From assembly GCF_042646065.1 (NCBI RefSeq), contig NZ_JBHRTA010000057.1, positions 1-37,611 on the forward strand: DNA of 37,611 nt, given 5' to 3'. This document shows, in pieces, positions 7,717-16,417 of this stretch. Position 1 is the stretch's first letter. Every line of letters starts with the position of its first letter. The position numbers and the translations under genes are program-made. The notes under the pieces are model-generated. The model did no database searches and was not told the origin of the DNA. It worked only from the letters and a program-made list of their open reading frames with translations. Origin of the DNA: Parapedobacter deserti (GTDB lineage Bacteria > Bacteroidota > Bacteroidia > Sphingobacteriales > Sphingobacteriaceae).

Positions 7717-8490
7717 ATGCAAACAGAGAAAAACAAAATCGCACTCGTAACAGGTGCCAATACAGGCATTGGTTTTCAGATTGCCAAAGCATTGGCCGAG
7801 CACCAGTATACCGTTTTTGTAGGTTCAAGAAACTTGGCAAAAGGCCAAAATGCCGCTGCTAAGCTTGGGAAAAATGCCATTGCCCTTCAGTTGGATATTA
7901 CAGATCCCGATTCCATTCGGGCAGCAGTAAAAAAAGTCCAAGGCGAATACGGCTATCTTACACTTTTGGTCAATAACGCCGCCATTTCTCATACCGGAAA
8001 AGACGGGATGACCATGGAGGAAATATTGAGCTCACAAATGCCCAGTGTCGCTTCTATCAGCGAATTACGTACGGTTTGGAATACCAATGTTTTTGGAACG
8101 CTTGCGGCAACACAGGCTTTTTTGCCTTTGCTGAAAAACACGACCGCTGCCCGCATTGTCACCGTTTCCAGCGCCCTGGGATCGCTGACGATCAATGCAA
8201 ATCCCCAGAATCCATACCGTTCGAGCTTTGATGCTGTTTATGGTGCATCCAAAACGGCACTCAACGGGATTTTTCTTTCTTTAGCGATTGAATTAGAAAA
8301 AAACAATATCAAAGTCCATCTGGTCAGCCCTGGCTTTACGGCAACCGCTCTTAATAATTTTCAGGGAACCGACACGGTTGAATACGGATCGTTGGAGCCA
8401 ATCCGTGTCGCATTGGCAGAAGACCTTCCAACAGGTAGTTTCACCGGTCCGGCCGACATCGCCGGACCAGATCATGTACTTGCCTGGTAG
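7717..8490 (+). CDS. SDR-family oxidoreductase
   Basis: 257 residues, classical short-chain dehydrogenase/reductase with a Rossmann fold. TGANTGIG is the NAD(P)-binding loop, followed by LLVNNAA, a Ser-containing strand (IVTVSSALG) and the catalytic YGASK. SRN after the second strand favours NADP(H). The substrate is unknown. ATG 7717 starts MQTEKNKIALVTGA and is preferred over the longer frame. A strong hairpin terminator follows at 8508, and the AraC gene after it is probably its regulator, a frequent SDR-AraC pairing in Bacteroidota. Confidence 0.85.
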   Translation: MQTEKNKIALVTGANTGIGFQIAKALAEHQYTVFVGSRNLAKGQNAAAKLGKNAIALQLDITDPDSIRAAVKKVQGEYGYLTLLVNNAAISHTGKDGMTMEEILSSQMPSVASISELRTVWNTNVFGTLAATQAFLPLLKNTTAARIVTVSSALGSLTINANPQNPYRSSFDAVYGASKTALNGIFLSLAIELEKNNIKVHLVSPGFTATALNNFQGTDTVEYGSLEPIRVALAEDLPTGSFTGPADIAGPDHVLAW

Positions 8491-8507
8491 TCACACCAAC
8501 AGATTAA

Positions 8508-8543
8508 AAAACCTGTGGTAAATGAATTTTTATCACAGGTTTT
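8508..8543 (+). terminator. Rho-independent terminator after the SDR gene
   Basis: AAAACCTGTGGTA (8508-8520) pairs with TATCACAGGTTTT (8531-8543): a 13-bp stem with one G-U pair and a 10-base loop, ending in a T-run. Confidence 0.8.
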
Positions 8544-8559
8544 TAAGTAATTTTAACCA

Positions 8560-9501
8560 ATGAGAAAAAAAGAGCGCCTTGTGCGATTTCGTTCCATATC
8601 AGAGAGCCATCAAGCTTTTGGATTGCCCAAACCTCAACATCCGTTGATCAGTTTGGTCCATTTCAATGAAAACAATCCGTTCAATACGGATATGGCACCT
8701 ATCTATGATGTGCTCGATTTCTATAAAATCACGTTCATCACCCAGAACAGCGGGAGGCTGAAATACGGACAGGATTATTACGATTTCAATGAGGGCAGTA
8801 TGCTGTTCATAGCCCCTCATCAGCTGGTAGGGTCTACAGAATACCACAGAAAAACCTACGCTTACTTGCTGCTCGTGCATCCGGATTTCCTGTTGGGCCA
8901 TCCGTTGGCAAACAAAATAAAGCAGTATGGTTATTTTTCTTATTCCGTGAACGAGGCTTTACACCTGTCCAGTCAGGAAAAAGAAATCATGACCGCTCTT
9001 TTTGAAATCATGGTGCAGGAACTTAGTAATCGGATTGATGAATTTAGTCAGGAAGTTATCATTTCACAAATAGCGTTGTTACTGAATTACGCCAATCGTT
9101 TCTACAAAAGGCAATTCATCACCCGAAAAGTGGTCAACAACGAACTTCTTCAGAAGACAGAGTCTATTTTAGAAGCGTATTTTAATCAGGGCAAAGCACT
9201 GGAATTAGGCGTGCCCTCAGTCCAGTATATCTCTGACAAACTCAATATTTCCGCGGGGTATTTGAGTGACATGCTGCGTTCGATGATCGGGCAAAGTGCA
9301 CAGCAATATATCCATTTAAAATTAATCGAAAGAGCCAAAGAAAAACTATCCACTACCAAACTTTCCGTCGGTGAAATCGCTTTCCAACTCGGTTTCGAAC
9401 ATCCGCAATCGTTCAGTAAATTTTTCAAATCAAAAACCAAGCAAAGTCCATTGGAGTTTCGGGCGGCGTTTATTGAACCAGCAATCGCAGAAACAAAATA
9501 A
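8560..9501 (+). CDS. AraC-family transcriptional regulator
   Basis: 313 residues. The N-terminal cupin-like sensor (about 1-180; YDVLDFYKITFITQNSGRL, FNEGSMLFIAPHQ) is followed by two helix-turn-helix units at about 210-305: VQYISDKLNISAGYLSDMLR and VGEIAFQLGFEHPQSFSKFF, ending KQSPLEFR. The second HTH and the F-x-x-P-S-F-S-x-x-F-K segment are classical AraC. It probably activates the SDR upstream, whose promoter carries GCTACAA direct repeats. The inducer is unknown. ATG 8560 follows the SDR terminator, so it has its own promoter. Confidence 0.88.
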   Translation: MRKKERLVRFRSISESHQAFGLPKPQHPLISLVHFNENNPFNTDMAPIYDVLDFYKITFITQNSGRLKYGQDYYDFNEGSMLFIAPHQLVGSTEYHRKTYAYLLLVHPDFLLGHPLANKIKQYGYFSYSVNEALHLSSQEKEIMTALFEIMVQELSNRIDEFSQEVIISQIALLLNYANRFYKRQFITRKVVNNELLQKTESILEAYFNQGKALELGVPSVQYISDKLNISAGYLSDMLRSMIGQSAQQYIHLKLIERAKEKLSTTKLSVGEIAFQLGFEHPQSFSKFFKSKTKQSPLEFRAAFIEPAIAETK

Positions 9502-9516
9502 TAACCCCACACTGTT

Positions 9517-10050
9517 ATGGAAAATCATTCGTCACAAACGAAAAAAAATGCAACGAACAATAAGCTCATTCAAAATATCATTTCGCAGCTATTGGATATA
9601 CAAGAAAAGGAAAACTGGCTCGATGAAAATTATAGACGGAAAATAGACAGTGTCGGAGCGGATAAAGTTTTTGAACGGCCTTTGCCTGAATTACACAGTA
9701 TAGCAGAGCTTATTTCCCATGTATTGGTATGGCGAATTGAATCTATCCGCAAGATGAAGGGCTTGGATGCTAATTTAACAATTGATAGTCCTGAAAACTG
9801 GCGTACAAACGACCAATTAAAGGAGATCGGTTGGTTGGATCTCCAAAAGGAATTTTATCAAAGTATCTTTACGCTCATTGATATGTTGTCGGATAAAGAC
9901 GACACTTTTCTGGAAAATAGGTACCGTGATGGATACAGCTTTAAATATTTAATTGAGGGGCTTATCCATCACGACCTTTATCATTTAGGACAGCTTGGTA
10001 TTACCATTAAGTTTTTAAACCTGCAACATGACGTCAAACTCGGAAGATAA
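9517..10050 (+). CDS. DinB-like four-helix metal-binding protein
   Basis: 177 residues. The DinB superfamily three-His pattern is visible: H68 (AELISHVLVWR), and H152 with H156 (LIHHDLYHLGQLG) in the last helix. LYHLGQLG is a very typical signature. Such proteins bind one divalent metal; some act as thiol transferases or hydrolases. The substrate is unknown. It starts 15 bp after the AraC stop and may be co-transcribed with it. No signal peptide. Confidence 0.8.
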   Translation: MENHSSQTKKNATNNKLIQNIISQLLDIQEKENWLDENYRRKIDSVGADKVFERPLPELHSIAELISHVLVWRIESIRKMKGLDANLTIDSPENWRTNDQLKEIGWLDLQKEFYQSIFTLIDMLSDKDDTFLENRYRDGYSFKYLIEGLIHHDLYHLGQLGITIKFLNLQHDVKLGR

Positions 10051-10122
10051 GTTCTGACTTCCGATTCCCGTGTTGCCTCCACCAATCCAGCGGTTACCAA
10101 AAGCGACCACGACCGATCGGCC

Positions 10123-10159
10123 TGTCCGTATTCGCACACTTACTGTCCGTATTCGGACA
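10123..10159 (+). promoter_or_regulatory. two tandem 16-bp palindromes, candidate enhancer sites
   Basis: TGTCCGTATTCGCACA (10123-10138, one arm mismatch) and TGTCCGTATTCGGACA (10144-10159, perfect 6-bp arms around TATT) start exactly 21 bp apart, on the same face of the helix. They sit about 75-115 bp before the expected transcription start of the permease gene, the usual distance for an enhancer-binding activator. Confidence 0.6.
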
Positions 10160-10211
10160 CCGACTAATAGGTAAATCGGTGATTCCTTGTCGCTAACGTG
10201 TTTTTTTTTGT

Positions 10212-10227
10212 TGGCAGATTTGTTGAT
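10212..10227 (+). promoter_or_regulatory. candidate sigma-54 promoter of the permease gene
   Basis: TGGCAG-ATTTG-TTGAT matches the -24/-12 consensus TGGCAC-N5-TTGCW at all but two positions: GG at 10213-10214 and the -12 G at 10225, 12 bp apart, but A in place of the usual C after it. The position relative to the tandem palindromes supports it. This is inference from sequence; no sigma-54 activator gene lies in the window. Confidence 0.4.
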
Positions 10228-10268
10228 GTCTGCACATAACCACGACGGACAGTAAACGAATCTCGGTC

Positions 10269-12653
10269 ATGATAAGGAACTATTTTAAAATCGCCTGGCG
10301 CAACCTGGCTAAGAGCAAGGGGTACAGCGCCATCAATATCGGGGGGCTTGCCGTGGGTATGGCCGTGGCCATGCTGATCGGCCTCTGGATATATGATGAG
10401 CTCACATTTGATCGATACCATGAAAACTACGACCACATCGCTCAAGTGATGCAGCATGCCAATTTCAACGGCAGGATACAAACCCAAAACTCCAACCCCG
10501 GATTAATGGGGCCCGAGCTGCGGACGAAGTATGGGAGCGATTTCAAGTACGTGGTGCAAGCATCGTGGCGGGGTGGGCATATGTTGTCCATCGGGGGTAA
10601 ACATTTCGTCAGAGAAGGGATATTTTTTGAAGCCGATGCCCCTGAAATGCTCACCCTTCAGATGCTTAAAGGAACACGGGATGGATTGAAAGACCCGTAT
10701 TCCATCCTGCTATCTGCTTCCACCGCAGCAGCCCTTTTTGGCGACGAAGATCCCATGCATAAGACCATCACCTTTGATAGAAATTATGAGGTTAAGGTGA
10801 CGGGCGTTTATGAAGACCTGCCAGACAACACCTCATTCAGTGATATAAAACTCATGGCGCCTTGGGAATTGTGGCTCATCCAGAATCCCTGGGTAAAAAA
10901 AATGCAAAACCCTTGGGGAAGCAATTTTTCTCAGACCTTTGTGCAAATCTCCGATCATGCGGATTTTGAAGCCGTTTCCGCCAAAATCAAAAATGCCAAG
11001 CTAAACAACGTCAACGAAGGGGAAAAAAGATATCAATGGCAGGTTTTCCTTCACCCCATGAACAAATGGAAGCTGTATGGCGAATTCAAGAACGGGATAA
11101 ACACGGGCGGAAATATCCGGTACGTCCGGTTGTTTGGTATGATTGGCCTATTCGTGTTGCTGCTGGCGTGCATCAATTTCATGAACCTGGCCACTGCCCG
11201 CAGTGAAAAGCGGGCTAAGGAGGTGGGTATCCACAAAACGGTAGGTTCGCATCGCTGGCAATTGATCGGCCGGTTCTTTGCCGAATCCTATTTGATCGTA
11301 CTGCTGGCCTTTATGTTTTCGCTGCTACTGGTCATTGGGCTATTACCCTTATTCAATGAAGTGGCGGGCAAAGAAATGGGTATTCCATGGCAAAACCCGT
11401 TGTTCTGGTCGTTCAATCTGGCTTTTATTTTCATTACCGGTCTGTTGGCTGGAAGCTATCCGGCCCTTTACCTGTCATCATTCCAGCCGTTGAAAGTGCT
11501 AAAAGGAACATTTCGTGTAGGCCGGTTTGCCAGTGTCCCACGCCAAGTCTTGGTGGTTGCGCAATTTACCGTTTCCGTCATGCTGATCATCGGAACCATC
11601 ATTGTCTACCAACAGATCCAGCATGCAAAAAACCGACCGGTTGGGTACAACAAACAAGGGTTGGTAAACATCAATCTCCAGGACGAAATCAAAAAACATT
11701 TTGAGGTAATACGAACCGAGCTGAAAAATGCCGGTGCCATCGAGGAAATGGCAGCTTGCATGAGCCCGTTGACCAGCGTATGGAATACAAACGGGGGGTT
11801 CGATTGGGAGGGCAAAGACCCCAATCTGGGTGTTGACTTCCCCAACAATGCCGTGTCGTACGATTTCGGCAAAACCATACAATGGGAGATCAAAGCAGGT
11901 AGGGATTTTTCAAGGGACTTTGCCACGGACTCCACTGCTTTTATTATTAACGAAACAACCGCTAAATTTATCGGCTACGAAGAGCCTGTAGGCAAAACGT
12001 TGATGTGGGAAGAACAGCCTTTCACCATCATCGCTGTGGTGAAAGACATCTTGCAGGAGTCGCCATTCTTTCCGGTGCGTCCGACGCTCTATCGCATAGC
12101 GCCCGTCAATGATATGGCGAACCTGGTGATAAAACTGAACCCGAACCAAAGCGCAGCCAAATCCATCAGCATGATCGAGAACACCTGGAAAAAACGCGTT
12201 CCCGATGTGCCGTTTGACTACACGTTTGTAGACGAAGCTTTTGGAGACAAGTTCCTGGCCGAAGAACGCATCGGCAAACTGTCATCTTATTTCGCCGTGC
12301 TTGCCATATTTATCTCGTGCCTGGGGCTATTCGGTATGGCAAGTTTTGTGGCCGAGCAGCGCACCAAGGAGATTGGCATCCGGAAGGTACTTGGTGCAAG
12401 TGTGGTCAACCTATGGCGGTTGTTATCCAAAGAGTTTCTGCTGTTGGTGGCGATTTCCTGCATCCTCGCTGTACCCATCGCTTGGTATTATCTTGCGCTA
12501 TGGCTTTCGAATTATGATTACCGAGTAAGCATCAGTTGGGTGGTCTTTGTGTTGGCCGCAGTTTTAGCACTTTTGATCACCATCGTAACGGTCAGCTTCC
12601 AAGCCATCAAAGCGGCATTGGCCAATCCCGTACACAGCTTACGGAATGAATAG
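10269..12653 (+). CDS. FtsX/MacB-type ABC transporter permease
   Basis: 794 residues. The N-terminal MIRNYFKIAWRNLAKSKGYS and first membrane helix (about 20-42) are followed by a periplasmic MacB-like domain (about 60-245), FtsX transmembrane block (helices near 285-305, 340-360, 375-400), a second periplasmic domain (about 435-640) and a second FtsX block (helices near 675-695, 725-745, 760-780). Motifs RAKEVGIHKTVGSHRWQL and RTKEIGIRKVLGASVVNL are the duplicated FtsX signature. It lacks an ATPase and must use a LolD/MacB-like ATPase encoded elsewhere. Members are thought to work in envelope stress or export, with mechanotransmission rather than bulk transport. Full length, probably a single-gene unit. 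Confidence 0.92.
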   Translation: MIRNYFKIAWRNLAKSKGYSAINIGGLAVGMAVAMLIGLWIYDELTFDRYHENYDHIAQVMQHANFNGRIQTQNSNPGLMGPELRTKYGSDFKYVVQASWRGGHMLSIGGKHFVREGIFFEADAPEMLTLQMLKGTRDGLKDPYSILLSASTAAALFGDEDPMHKTITFDRNYEVKVTGVYEDLPDNTSFSDIKLMAPWELWLIQNPWVKKMQNPWGSNFSQTFVQISDHADFEAVSAKIKNAKLNNVNEGEKRYQWQVFLHPMNKWKLYGEFKNGINTGGNIRYVRLFGMIGLFVLLLACINFMNLATARSEKRAKEVGIHKTVGSHRWQLIGRFFAESYLIVLLAFMFSLLLVIGLLPLFNEVAGKEMGIPWQNPLFWSFNLAFIFITGLLAGSYPALYLSSFQPLKVLKGTFRVGRFASVPRQVLVVAQFTVSVMLIIGTIIVYQQIQHAKNRPVGYNKQGLVNINLQDEIKKHFEVIRTELKNAGAIEEMAACMSPLTSVWNTNGGFDWEGKDPNLGVDFPNNAVSYDFGKTIQWEIKAGRDFSRDFATDSTAFIINETTAKFIGYEEPVGKTLMWEEQPFTIIAVVKDILQESPFFPVRPTLYRIAPVNDMANLVIKLNPNQSAAKSISMIENTWKKRVPDVPFDYTFVDEAFGDKFLAEERIGKLSSYFAVLAIFISCLGLFGMASFVAEQRTKEIGIRKVLGASVVNLWRLLSKEFLLLVAISCILAVPIAWYYLALWLSNYDYRVSISWVVFVLAAVLALLITIVTVSFQAIKAALANPVHSLRNE

Positions 12654-12829
12654 AAAGCAATGACCGATGCCTCCAGGTAACGGTTCGTGAAATGGTAAGC
12701 GGTTGCAGTGTAAGTCGTATGCCTTGGCTAATTTGCCAGATCGGAAATTCCAAGAGAGAATGTAAATTCCTCCAAAAAGCCAAACTTGCAAAGTTGCATT
12801 ATATAAGTTACCTTGGGGCTGGGGCCTTT

Positions 12830-13118
12830 ATGCCGAATCTTTACATTATAGCCGGTTGCAATGGTGCTGGGAAAACCACAGCCAGTTATACCATATTACC
12901 AGAGATTTGGGGTTGCAAAGAATTTGTAAATGCAGATAATATCGCCGCTGGACTTTCTCCATTCAATCCTGAAGGTGTGGCCCTTGAGGCAGGTCGGATT
13001 ATGCTTTCCCGCATCCATGAACTGTTGGAAGAAGGGGCTGACTTCGCATTTGAAACTACCTTGGCAACCAGTATACCGAAGACTTAAGCGATTAGACATA
13101 TATGTGGGATTTACATAG
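12830..13118 (+). pseudogene. zeta-toxin-like P-loop kinase, truncated and frameshifted
   Basis: ATG 12830 opens MPNLYIIAGCNGAGKTTAS (Walker A), then EFVNADNIAAGLSPFNPE and the lid-preceding ADFAFETTLAT, the pattern of zeta-toxin-like kinases of about 190 residues. The frame stops at 13085-13087. Another frame seems to carry a little more (YRRLKRLDIYVGFT) to 13118, suggesting a frameshift near 13070. The C-terminal half is missing, and its end overlaps the 3' end of the convergent HxlR gene. A TTACCTTGG box at 12807-12815 could be a promoter remnant. Zeta toxins phosphorylate UDP-sugars; no antitoxin is adjacent. Confidence 0.65.
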
Positions 13119-13479
13119 ATGAGCCTTCTGACGTTTGCATAATGACATTTCGCAAACGTTCTTCATTTTCATCGCCCCAATTTCCCAAAGCTGAAATAAT
13201 TGGAATTAAGGTTTGACCAAAATCTGTTAGCGAATACTCAACTTTTGGAGGAACAACAGGATAAATAAATTTTGAAATTAATTCGTGTTCTTCCAATTCC
13301 TTCAACTGAATATTCAACACTCGCCTTGAAGCATCAGGAATTTTACGTTGCAGTTCGCTTGGGCGTTTATGTCCTTCATTAATAAACCAAAGCAAACGAA
13401 TTTTCCATTTACCATACAACACTTCGCCGATCAGGTCAAGACCACAATTTAAGTTCAATGGTATTTTTCTATCCTTCAT
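13111..13479 (-). CDS. HxlR-family transcriptional regulator
   Basis: 122 residues; winged helix of HxlR/YodB type: CGLDLIGEVLYGKWKIRLLW, RPSELQRKIPDASRRVLN, QLKELEEHELISKFIYP and VEYSLTDFGQTLIPII are all diagnostic. HxlR proteins often sense electrophiles or aldehydes through an N-terminal Cys; C12 (LNLNCGLDL) is in that position. It is divergent from the SDR at 13604 with 124 bp between, so it probably represses that operon and itself. The ATG at 13479 lies only four bases after a TAGGTTTG promoter box, implying a nearly leaderless mRNA. Confidence 0.88.
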   Translation of the reverse strand: MKDRKIPLNLNCGLDLIGEVLYGKWKIRLLWFINEGHKRPSELQRKIPDASRRVLNIQLKELEEHELISKFIYPVVPPKVEYSLTDFGQTLIPIISALGNWGDENEERLRNVIMQTSEGSSM

Positions 13480-13483
13480 TGGA

Positions 13484-13535
13484 CAAACCTAGGTCAATGT
13501 TCCAAATTGTGCAATAGGGAAAAAATTATCCCTAT
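13484..13535 (-). promoter_or_regulatory. HxlR-gene promoter and inverted-repeat operator
   Basis: On the minus strand TTG, a 20-bp spacer and TAGGTTTG (13491-13484) match the Bacteroidota promoter consensus. Just upstream, ATAGGGA (13514-13520) and TCCCTAT (13529-13535) form a perfect 7-bp inverted repeat with an 8-base spacer, extended outward by GCA / TGCA. It sits midway between the divergent genes and is the best candidate HxlR operator. Confidence 0.55.
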
Positions 13536-13603
13536 GCAATTCGATTTTCCGTTATTGCCAGAAACAATTGTATAGCTCAATTTTGCACGTAAATAAATAA
13601 AAA

Positions 13604-14401
13604 ATGGAACGATTTAATTTCAATAATGAGCTATCAGGCCAAATAGCATTGGTAACAGGTGGTACAAAAGGAGCAGGAAAAGCAATTACAGAAAGGCTTT
13701 TGCAAGCGGGTGCAACCGTAATAATAACGGCAAGAAATAAACCCGAAAATCAAAATCTGAACACAAATTTACATTTTATTTCAGCAGACTTGAGCAACGC
13801 CGAGGGAAGCGGAAAAGTAGTCGCCGAAGTTTTAGAAAAGTTTGGAAAATTAGACATTTTGATAAACAATTTAGGTGGTTCAGAAACAAGAGGCGGTGGT
13901 TTTTCTGTATTGACAGACGAAGACTGGGAAACTGCAATGCAGATTAATTTACTCGCACCTGTTCGCTTAGATCGAGGGTTTTTACCGCAAATGTTAGAAA
14001 GAAAAAGTGGCGTCATCATTCATATCGCTTCTATTCAGGCGAGATTACCCTTGTTTGACAGCACTTTACCATATGCCTCAGCAAAGGCAGGTTTACTAAA
14101 TTACAGCAAAAGTTTATCAAACGAAGTATCACCAAAAGGTGTCCGTATTTTAACGGTTTCCCCAGGCTGGATAAATACCACTGCTTCTATAAAAATGATG
14201 GAACGAATTGCCGAAAGTTCAAACACATCAATTGAACAAGCCACACAAAGCGTAATGGACGGTTTGGGCGGAATACCATTTGGGCGACCAGCACAGCCCG
14301 AAGAAATTGCAGAATTGGTTGGTTTTTTGGTATCTCCAAGAGCCAATTATTTAACAGGGACAGAATTTGTAATCGATGGCGGAACAATACCAACTATTTA
14401 A
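13604..14401 (+). CDS. SDR-family oxidoreductase
   Basis: 265 residues, classical SDR. Signatures: ALVTGGTKGAGKAI (cofactor loop), DILINNLGG, a Ser strand (VIIHIASIQAR), catalytic YASAK, and the C-terminal GRPAQPEEIAELVGFL with TGTEFVIDGG. TARNK after the second strand suggests NADP(H). The NNLGG variant in place of NNAG occurs in several subfamilies. It is the first gene of an SDR / NTF2-like pair (16-bp gap) divergent from the HxlR regulator, an arrangement seen repeatedly in Bacteroidota, probably induced by a reactive compound. Confidence 0.88.
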   Translation: MERFNFNNELSGQIALVTGGTKGAGKAITERLLQAGATVIITARNKPENQNLNTNLHFISADLSNAEGSGKVVAEVLEKFGKLDILINNLGGSETRGGGFSVLTDEDWETAMQINLLAPVRLDRGFLPQMLERKSGVIIHIASIQARLPLFDSTLPYASAKAGLLNYSKSLSNEVSPKGVRILTVSPGWINTTASIKMMERIAESSNTSIEQATQSVMDGLGGIPFGRPAQPEEIAELVGFLVSPRANYLTGTEFVIDGGTIPTI

Positions 14402-14417
14402 ATAAAAAAATAAAAAT

Positions 14418-14735
14418 ATGGATTTACCAAACGTAATCGCAGATTTAGCAAAAGCACAAAACAGTTTCGATAGCTTGGCTTACTCTAATTGTTTTTCTGA
14501 AACAGCCGTCGTTTTTGACGAGGGGAAAACGTACAATGGAAAAATGGAAATTCAACAATGGATTAAAAGAGCCAATGAAGAATACCAAACCGTTATGAAA
14601 CCTTTGGAATATTCAGCGACAGAGGAAATACTGAAAGCCGAAGTCTCGGGCAATTTTCCCGGAAGCCCGATTGTTCTGTCTTATCATTTTGAATTAGAAA
14701 ACGGACTTATTCAGTCTTTAAAAATAACAGGCTGA
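14418..14735 (+). CDS. NTF2-like (SnoaL-type) protein
   Basis: 105 residues, cone-shaped NTF2-like fold: N-terminal helix, then SLAYSNCFSETAVVFDEGKT, a helix (GKMEIQQWIKRANEEY) and a beta-sheet half ending SYHFELENGLIQSLKITG. Such proteins are isomerases, cyclases or ligand binders, often encoded with an SDR. It is translationally close to the SDR upstream (16 bp) and under the same HxlR-type control by inference. No catalytic residues can be named with confidence. Confidence 0.75.
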   Translation: MDLPNVIADLAKAQNSFDSLAYSNCFSETAVVFDEGKTYNGKMEIQQWIKRANEEYQTVMKPLEYSATEEILKAEVSGNFPGSPIVLSYHFELENGLIQSLKITG

Positions 14736-14742
14736 AAAAGGG

Positions 14743-15364
14743 CTAATTTGGCTTGGACTTATTGTAATAGCCACTACTTGATCTGACAGTCACTGGTTTA
14801 AAAAAACTGTCATTGCAATAATCGCTTACGGATGAAAAATCGGTATGGTTCAGGTCAATTATCAGCTGATTGGCCAGGAGCCAGTCCTGCATGAGGGTTG
14901 AGTCCCGCGATCCGCGTATGCCGTTATAACGGTATCAAGCACAGCCTTTCACCGATAGGTGGGGTAGAGCCCATGGTCGATCAACAAATTGGTCAGGTTG
15001 TAATACTGCGCCAGCAGTATCCGGTCCACGTCCGCTTTTCCGCCGTCGGCATAAGCAAGTACTGTTTCCAGCACGGCGTTATGCCGATCGTTTATCCATT
15101 CGTATTTTTCCGCAGGGGTGTAGTTGCTTTCGTTTTCGTAAAGTCCCTCCGCAGGTCGATCATCGGCATGCGGTGCTTTTGGTGAATCACCCATTGCACC
15201 TGGAGCATCAGATTTCGGGCTGTATCTGCGCTATGTATGCTTAGCGACTCCCACAGGGTGTTCCGATCCCAGTTCAACACCAGCGTGTCGTTTTCGGCAA
15301 CAGATAGGATAATCGTTCGGCTTCCGGGCAGGTACAAATAAATATCCTGCGTGATATATCCCTG
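14743..15364 (-). pseudogene. unrecognised secreted-protein gene, broken in at least two places
   Basis: Three consecutive minus-strand pieces in different frames read as protein: YLPGSRTIILSVAENDTLVL (about 15340-15170), NESNYTPAEKYEWINDRHNA with LLAQYYNLTNLLIDHGLYP (about 15140-14950), and LMQDWLLANQLIIDLNHTDF through SGYYNKSKPN, stop at 14743-14745. The first piece has the look of the beta-rich N-terminal domain of secreted thioredoxin-type proteins in Bacteroidota, but this is not secure. It lies immediately 3' of the GH130 gene. No start codon or signal peptide is visible. Confidence 0.5.
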
Positions 15365-16417
15365 CTATAACTCCTGCAGCAACGACAATATCTCCTGTAT
15401 TGAAAATTTTGCCCCGCAAATGGATTCATCAGCTGCTCCATAATAAATGGTTACTTCGTCCCCGTTTACAATATGGCCATTAGTGAATACCACATTTCCA
15501 AAGAAGCCACTGATCTCATATTCTTCGCGTGGGACCATAATTGGTTCTACGGTTCGGGAGATGATTTTTGCAGGGTTGTCCAGATCCATCAAAAATGCGC
15601 CTAAGGCATAATGGTGTTCTGCATTAGCCCCGTGATAAATCTCCAGCCAGCCATAAGGAGTTTTGATAGGTGCCGCGCCGGCGCCTACACGTGCGCTGTC
15701 CCAAAGCCCTGTCCGTGTCTTTACGATACACTGGTGATTTCCCCATTGCAGGCCGTCACTTGATTCGGCCAGCCAGATATATTTTCCGCCAACCTCAATA
15801 CTTACCGGCCGGTGCAAGGCGTAGTATTTTCCATTTATTTTCTCATCAAAAATTGCACAGTCCTTATTGTGAGGCGGAAATATCATGCCCTTATGCTCAA
15901 AGTTTTTCCAATCTCTTGTTAGCCGGAGCCCCACACCAACCCCATTGTCTGACACGGCGGTGTAGGTAAGATAAAAGGTATCATCTATTTTAGTGACGCG
16001 GCAATCTTCAATGCCAAACTTTTCATGGGTTCCTTGGCCAGTCAGCGGACCATATCCTTCAGGCTCATAAAAGTCCACACCGTTATCACTGCAAAGCAAT
16101 CTTAAATGCGAAATCGTGGTGAGGTACCCTAAGCCTTTATAGGACAATTTCCGGGGGTCATTGGCGATAAGCTCAGGGTCATTTAATGGGACTTCAACGA
16201 TCTCCGTTTTCCCCTGGTCATTGATAGCGGGAAAGGATATAACCTCTGGCTTTCGGGAAATGCCTTCAGCGACCCTGGCTACCAGCCATGTTTTTCCTTC
16301 AAAGGTAAAGGCACCGGGATTAAACAGGCAAATAATTGAGAGACCTTCACTACTGGGGCTCAGATCTTTCGGTACCACAAGGGGATTTTCGGGAAATCGA
16401 CGGGCTATATCTATCAT
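15365..16417 (-). CDS. GH130-family phosphorylase/mannosidase
   Basis: 350 residues, five-bladed propeller of GH130. Motifs: CLFNPGAFTFEGKTWLVARV (residues 30-49), FGIEDCRVT (134-142, with the E-D pair where GH130 has its general acid), DSARVGAGAAPIKTPYGWLE (240-259), IYHGA (260-264) and YYGAADESICGA near the C-terminus. Family members phosphorolyse or hydrolyse beta-mannosides. Whether this one uses phosphate cannot be decided, because the phosphate-binding Arg/His set could not be assigned with certainty. No signal peptide, so cytoplasmic. No SusCD or transporter genes are nearby; the broken gene 3' of it may have been a partner. Confidence 0.85.
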   Translation of the reverse strand: MIDIARRFPENPLVVPKDLSPSSEGLSIICLFNPGAFTFEGKTWLVARVAEGISRKPEVISFPAINDQGKTEIVEVPLNDPELIANDPRKLSYKGLGYLTTISHLRLLCSDNGVDFYEPEGYGPLTGQGTHEKFGIEDCRVTKIDDTFYLTYTAVSDNGVGVGLRLTRDWKNFEHKGMIFPPHNKDCAIFDEKINGKYYALHRPVSIEVGGKYIWLAESSDGLQWGNHQCIVKTRTGLWDSARVGAGAAPIKTPYGWLEIYHGANAEHHYALGAFLMDLDNPAKIISRTVEPIMVPREEYEISGFFGNVVFTNGHIVNGDEVTIYYGAADESICGAKFSIQEILSLLQEL

